DNA from: an uncultured Clostridia bacterium
GTDB lineage: Bacteria; Bacillota; Clostridia; Christensenellales; UBA1242
Reading direction: 5' to 3'
NCBI GenBank assembly: GCA_904397185.1
Contig: CAJFOL010000080.1
Coordinates: 1 to 10,325 of the forward strand
Length of the DNA: 10,325 nucleotides
The first letter of the stretch is position 1. Each line of letters opens with the position of its first letter. The notes under the pieces are model-generated. The model saw nothing but the letters and a program-made list of their open reading frames with translations. It had not been told where the DNA came from and did not search any database. Shown in pieces: positions 7,443 through 10,325 of the stretch. The translations under genes were made by a program, and so were the position numbers.

Positions 7443-7543
7443 ACCTGCAAGGGAGCGAATGCTTGGAAAAGCATTCGTTTGTTTGCAGAGCAAACAAAAA
7501 AAACATTTTGGCACCAGCCAAAATGTTTCGCTCCCTTGCAGGT
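7443..7543. repeat. 101-bp four-armed palindromic (cloverleaf) element
   Basis: A perfect 16-bp inverted repeat, ACCTGCAAGGGAGCGA (7443-7458) against its complement (7528-7543), encloses three perfect hairpins lying end to end. Arm 1 is CGAATGCTT (7456-7464) with AAGCATTCG (7469-7477), loop GGAA. Arm 2 is TTTGTTTGC (7478-7486) with GCAAACAAA (7490-7498), loop AGA. Arm 3 is AAACATTTTGGC (7501-7512) with GCCAAAATGTTT (7517-7528), loop ACCA. Nearly every base is paired. CGAA (7456-7459) can pair with TTCG at 7474-7477 or at 7527-7530, so the junction could shift. No protein gene is associated, and no target-site duplication is evident. It may be a small non-autonomous mobile repeat, a protein-binding cruciform or an RNA. 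It is not a tRNA. No second copy occurs in the window. Confidence 0.8.
7496..7528 (-). terminator. Intrinsic terminator for the Fn3-like gene, inside the cloverleaf
   Basis: Read on the minus strand, arm 3 of the cloverleaf (12-bp stem, 4-nt loop) runs directly into eight U residues (complement of A 7496-7503), about 24 nt past the TAG of the 7552-8499 gene. On the plus strand the same hairpin has no T tract, so termination should be one-way. It separates the Fn3-like gene from the ger operon. Confidence 0.75.
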
Positions 7544-7551
7544 ACAAAATT

Positions 7552-8499
7552 CTAACCGACCTCTTCACTTGCAGGCTCAAAGCCTTCGGCATAGACCACC
7601 TCACCCTCATAGACGTTATACTCATCTTCGTTTGATGGGCAGGCACCGACTGTCATACCACCTAAATAGATAAGAGACAAGTCAATCTCATAGGTATACT
7701 TTCCGTCAACTTCGCTTTTACTAAATTCAATACATTCATAGACCTCTTCGCCAAGATAAACGTCAATTTTCGCAAGTTCTTCACTGCCGAGCAAGGTCAA
7801 AACCTTGGTCTCTTCGTCAAAATTTACACTTTCAAAAGGTAGCAGTCTATGGACAACGGTTACACTCAACTCATTGGATAATGGGCTATCCTTATAATAA
7901 TCTATATCAGAATAAGCCTTGACAACAAATGAACGTTCTCCACCGCTAAGAGATTGCAGGTCGATAGAACACTCTTCAGTTCTTATCGGAGCGAGTTCAT
8001 TGATATATACCATATAATAATCGGCATTTGCAACCTCTTCCCATGTAATCAAATCTTCATCATCATAGACAAGCAAAGGTGCAGAGAGATAGGTGTTCAC
8101 CGTCCACTCTATAGGCTGACTGTACTCACTGTTGTTCCCTTCATTTTCACTTAGGTAGCATACTGATATTTGGTAGGTCTGCCCTAAAACTATACCTTGA
8201 CTTAAAAGGTCACCGACAAATAGAGTATTGCTGTCGCTGTCAATTATAATCTCATCCTCGCCGTTTACAAACTTAAACCTATATGTATGATAGTTGTCAT
8301 TCATGTCGGCATGGACGTAAATATCATGCCCGTCATCTAAGATTGTTATTTTTGTAGGAGCGGAGGTGTTATAATTCAAAATAAATGCAGTTACCACACC
8401 ACCCAAAATAATGGCACCAACAATAACCCACAAAATGACATAAAGAATATTCTTTTTATTTTTTCCGCCTTTTTTGGCATTTTTTGTATTTGTTTCCAT
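7552..8499 (-). CDS. Membrane-anchored protein with fibronectin type III-like repeats
   Basis: Specific function unknown. The 315 residues start with a Lys/Gly/Asn-rich cytoplasmic tail (1-17) and one hydrophobic helix (about 18-42), then an extracytoplasmic part. That part appears to hold two or three beta-sandwich units at about 45-135, 138-215 and 217-305. The middle unit has the clearest Fn3 pattern, with ITWEEVANADYYMVYIN (151-167) and a VVKAYSD strand (192-198) before a Ser-Asn-Glu end. No sortase motif and no catalytic motif is seen. There is no Shine-Dalgarno sequence before the ATG, and promoter elements end only a few bases upstream, so the message may be leaderless. No other Met occurs near the N-terminus to offer a better start. 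A divergent gene shares the upstream region. A scaffold or binding role at the envelope is plausible but unproven. Confidence 0.88.
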   Translation of the reverse strand: METNTKNAKKGGKNKKNILYVILWVIVGAIILGGVVTAFILNYNTSAPTKITILDDGHDIYVHADMNDNYHTYRFKFVNGEDEIIIDSDSNTLFVGDLLSQGIVLGQTYQISVCYLSENEGNNSEYSQPIEWTVNTYLSAPLLVYDDEDLITWEEVANADYYMVYINELAPIRTEECSIDLQSLSGGERSFVVKAYSDIDYYKDSPLSNELSVTVVHRLLPFESVNFDEETKVLTLLGSEELAKIDVYLGEEVYECIEFSKSEVDGKYTYEIDLSLIYLGGMTVGACPSNEDEYNVYEGEVVYAEGFEPASEEVG

Positions 8500-8505
8500 A
8501 ATTTA

Positions 8506-8538
8506 ATTATAGTATAACCAAAATAACCCAAAAATCAA
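8506..8538 (-). promoter_or_regulatory. Sigma-A-type promoter almost touching the start codon of the Fn3-like gene
   Basis: On the minus strand TTGATT (8533-8538), a 16-nt spacer and TATACT (8511-8516) form a fair sigma-A promoter with a start near 8504, only about 5 nt before the ATG. An overlapping TATAAT (8506-8511) with a poor -35 would start exactly at the A of the ATG (8499). Either choice leaves no room for a ribosome site. Confidence 0.55.
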
Positions 8539-8569
8539 AACAATTTTTTAATAAAAAATAAAAACAATA

Positions 8570-8598
8570 TTGACAAAACACTTCAAATGGTATATACT
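8570..8598 (+). promoter_or_regulatory. Strong sigma-A promoter for the acidic-tail gene
   Basis: TTGACA (8570-8575), exactly 17 nt, then TATACT (8593-8598): a near-consensus vegetative promoter. The predicted start is near 8605, giving a short leader with GGAGG (8613-8617) ending 4 nt before the ATG. It points away from the promoter at 8506-8538, and 122 bp separate the two start codons. Confidence 0.85.
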
Positions 8599-8621
8599 AA
8601 GGGTAGTTAAACGGAGGAAAT

Positions 8622-9656
8622 ATGTTTGAATATATGACACAATCTCAAATAGCAGCATTAATTATAGGTATAGTGTTCTCTATAATTTCAGTTGCAACAA
8701 CAATTTTAGCAATTAAATATGCAAAAAAAATACACTCTTTTGGTGCTTCAATCTCAATGACACTGGTCGCTCCTACAATCGCTTTCATTGCTTGGCTGTT
8801 TTTAATCTTCTCATTCCTTGACGGTTTTAGAGATGATGAACTCCTCACCCTTATTATAGCAATTCTTCTCTCTATAATAATCGCTGGAATGCTTTTAATC
8901 GTTGCAAAAGCACTTTACAACAAGCACCAAGACGAATTTGTAGACGATGACGAAGAACAAGTTAGCCAAGAGGAAGAGCCAACCGAAGAGACAACTAGTG
9001 AAGCAAAACAACCACTTCTCTTAACAACTTCTCAAGAAATTGCAAAAGATGATGAAAATGATACACAAGAAGTTAAGCAAATAGAGTCAAGTGACCAAAA
9101 TGCCAATGTAATTGCTGGTCAAGAAAGCGAACAAGAAGAGCAAACTGACGAGAAAACTGAGGCTCAGGATGAAGAAGTAGAAGAAAACGGCGAAGATAAC
9201 CTTGCCAAAGAGGCACAAGAAAACACTGAGGAGCCTGCTGAAGAGACACAAGAAAACGTAGAAGAAAGCGAAGTCGCTGAAGAGACAGAAGAAACCGAGA
9301 TCCCTGCCGAAGAAATCCCTGCAGAAACAGAAGAAGTTGAAGACACTACAGAGTCTGACACCCAAGAAGAGCAAGCAGAAGAAGTAGAAGAAAAAACAGA
9401 GGAAACCACGGAAGTTCAACCTGAAGAGGCTAAAGAAGAAACTGCCAATCAAAACGAAGAGGCAAGTGAAGACACTACTGCTCAAAACGAAGAGACAGAC
9501 GAGACCACTGCCCAAGTTGAAGAGGATGCTGACGAAAAACCTGCTACAGATAAAAGAGAACTTACTCAAGACGAACAGGATGACCTAGAATTTGAAAAGT
9601 TCTTGGAAGCACTAAGAAAGAGAAATGAAAATAACAACAATAATGACGAAGAATAA
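8622..9656 (+). CDS. Three-helix membrane protein with a long acidic Glu/Thr-rich tail
   Basis: Function not recognised. The 344 residues begin with three hydrophobic helices (about 8-30, 46-67 and 74-96), with a basic loop between the first two (KYAKKIH, 32-38). A Glu/Thr/Gln/Ala-rich, low-complexity and probably disordered tail follows, from about 104 to 308. The last part is less biased: LTQDEQDDLEFEKFLEALRK (314-333) looks like a short amphipathic helix, ending in Arg/Asn/Asp/Glu residues. Loop charges place the tail in the cytoplasm, though this is uncertain with three helices. The start has GGAGG 4 nt upstream and a near-consensus promoter, so expression should be high and vegetative. 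A terminator ends the unit as a single gene. The tail has recurring short units (AEE, TEE, QNEE) and may vary in length between strains. Confidence 0.9.
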   Translation: MFEYMTQSQIAALIIGIVFSIISVATTILAIKYAKKIHSFGASISMTLVAPTIAFIAWLFLIFSFLDGFRDDELLTLIIAILLSIIIAGMLLIVAKALYNKHQDEFVDDDEEQVSQEEEPTEETTSEAKQPLLLTTSQEIAKDDENDTQEVKQIESSDQNANVIAGQESEQEEQTDEKTEAQDEEVEENGEDNLAKEAQENTEEPAEETQENVEESEVAEETEETEIPAEEIPAETEEVEDTTESDTQEEQAEEVEEKTEETTEVQPEEAKEETANQNEEASEDTTAQNEETDETTAQVEEDADEKPATDKRELTQDEQDDLEFEKFLEALRKRNENNNNNDEE

Positions 9657-9678
9657 ACTTGACAACAGAATTTAAAAC

Positions 9679-9714
9679 AAAAAAAGATTGATTTTTGAAG
9701 TCAATCTTTTTTTT
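9679..9714 (+). terminator. Intrinsic terminator of the acidic-tail gene
   Basis: A perfect 13-bp stem, A7-GATTGA (9679-9691) with TCAATC-T7 (9701-9713), 9-nt loop, then a run of T to 9714. It lies 23 nt past the TAA of the 8622-9656 gene. The matching A tract means it could also act on transcripts arriving from the right-hand minus-strand gene. Its core resembles the terminator at 55-99. Confidence 0.92.
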
Positions 9715-9955
9715 GTGTGTCAGAGTGTAAAGCAATTATCAGACTGGATAAAAACAAACAAGGCTCGGGAAAGCGGCTTAGCCACTCTCTATAGATACTT
9801 TTTGGAGACAAGGAACAAACGAGCGACACCTCAACAAATTGTGCTAACAATTTTTGCAAGAGCATAGTTTGTGACACTAGCAAAAGTAAAGCAAAACTAA
9901 GAGGTTACAAGCAATGTATTTTTGTAAATACTCACCTGATTGTGTGAGATATCAT
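9715..9955. other. Unexplained 240-bp gap between converging genes
   Basis: No convincing gene or tRNA. It holds short complementary pieces: GTGTCA (9717-9722) with TGACAC (9872-9877), GCTCG (9763-9767) with CGAGC (9820-9824), AAATTGT/ACAATTT around GCTA (9836-9853), GTATTT/AAATAC (9916-9931) and CTCAC/GTGAG (9931-9948). The last two lie where a terminator for the minus-strand GLUG gene would be expected, but lack a clear U tract. The 9720-9880 part is less AT-rich than the other gaps, so it may be a degraded repeat or a small RNA; I cannot decide. Confidence 0.4.
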
Positions 9956-10325
9956 TTAATTTTCTGCCCACTCTTCAATGTCTGCTAGGTCGCACGGCTC
10001 TCCGCCTTGTGCAAGCCATGACAAGCCTATTGGAACTGGGGCTGGCATACCCTCTACGAAAACGTAGTTTGAAAAATCGGTGCCTATGTATCCCTTTGTG
10101 TCATTTGTAATGTATACCAAACTTCGTACACTGCATCCTCTTGCCATGCCGTTGGTATTTGCGGTGGTGTTTGATGAGAAAACTGTGCAGTTGGATACGA
10201 TTACACTGGTCGCTCCGAGTCCTACAATTGAGCCACCATTTGAATTTGCAGTGATAGTTCCATCAAATGCACATGAGGTAATCTGTGTATTGCCTGTTGC
10301 ATAGCCGATAAGTCCACCTACGTTG
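9956..10325 (-). CDS. C-terminal end of a GLUG-repeat surface protein (partial)
   Basis: The frame is open from the window edge to the TAA at 9956-9958, giving the last 122 residues; the start lies outside the window. The visible part opens with GGLIGYATGNTQITSCAFDG and a second, weaker copy (GGSIVGLGATS, then a Val/Ser/Asn/Cys stretch). This is the GLUG pattern of Gly-Gly-Leu-Ile-Gly turns followed by short beta strands, found in large secreted beta-helical adhesin-like proteins. The final 40 residues are non-repetitive, with PAPVPIGLSWLAQGGEPCDL and an acidic end. No LPXTG motif or C-terminal membrane helix is seen, so attachment must be by other means or at the N-terminus. By eye its GC content is higher than its neighbours'. 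An in-frame Met at 10147 is internal, not a start. Confidence 0.8.
   Translation of the reverse strand, partial: NVGGLIGYATGNTQITSCAFDGTITANSNGGSIVGLGATSVIVSNCTVFSSNTTANTNGMARGCSVRSLVYITNDTKGYIGTDFSNYVFVEGMPAPVPIGLSWLAQGGEPCDLADIEEWAEN

Noticed and set aside
7443..7543. Cloverleaf as tRNA, integron attC site or CRISPR
   Set aside because: The outer stem is 16 bp rather than 7, there is no anticodon or T-loop sequence and no 3' CCA context. attC sites form one imperfect hairpin, and there is no repeat-spacer array.
7407..7673. Open frames on both strands running through the cloverleaf
   Set aside because: They overlap the end of the Fn3-like gene and the palindromes, lack ribosome sites, and give low-quality protein sequence. 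Perfect palindromes tend to leave matching open frames on both strands.
9087..9569. Minus-strand open frame of 160 codons
   Set aside because: It is the mirror of the Glu-rich codons on the plus strand; the Phe/Leu/Ser/Cys-rich product has no ribosome site or promoter.
9701..9883. 60-codon minus-strand frame after the GLUG gene
   Set aside because: It runs through the terminator of the opposite gene, has no clear ribosome site, and its composition is not convincing as a protein. A decayed repeat is more likely.
9715..9955. tRNA or 6S-like RNA
   Set aside because: No T-loop consensus or acceptor stem is present, and the complementary pieces do not form one long rod with a central bubble.

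Overview
The window looks like low-GC Bacillota DNA, most likely from an endospore-forming Clostridia lineage such as uncultured gut Clostridia. This rests on its AT-rich intergenic DNA, strong AGGAGG-type ribosome sites, sigma-A promoters close to TTGACA-N17-TATAAT, intrinsic terminators with long A/T tracts, and a complete gerA-type spore germination operon. The species cannot be named from the sequence.

Layout. Positions 1-192 are AT-rich and hold a terminator (55-99, minus). A minus-strand pair follows: a single-pass membrane protein of unknown function (193-897), placed directly after ftsH (898-3243) and translationally coupled to it. ftsH has its own sigma-A promoter (3432-3460) and a leader of about 180 nt. 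Next comes a minus-strand germinant-receptor operon, gerAA (5905-7329), gerAB (4781-5908) and gerAC (3516-4784). Its genes overlap by 4 bp, and a good match to a forespore sigma-G promoter (7349-7378) lies just upstream. Positions 7443-7543 hold an unusual, almost fully self-complementary 101-bp element that folds on paper into a four-armed cloverleaf. One of its arms plus an A8 tract also makes an intrinsic terminator for the next minus-strand gene.

That gene (7552-8499) encodes a membrane-anchored extracytoplasmic protein with Fn3-like repeats. It appears to be expressed without a Shine-Dalgarno site, from a promoter almost touching its start codon. A strong divergent promoter (8570-8598) drives a plus-strand gene (8622-9656) for a three-helix membrane protein with a very acidic, Glu/Thr-rich tail, ended by a textbook terminator (9679-9714). 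After an unexplained 240-bp gap, the C-terminal end of a GLUG-repeat surface protein (9956 to the window edge, minus) enters from the right.

Functionally, the Ger proteins would form an inner-membrane nutrient receptor in the spore, and FtsH is the membrane AAA+ protease. The small protein after ftsH is a candidate partner or substrate of FtsH on operon context only. The three other non-housekeeping proteins are envelope proteins whose functions cannot be read from the sequence. The cloverleaf element is the most interesting unexplained structure.
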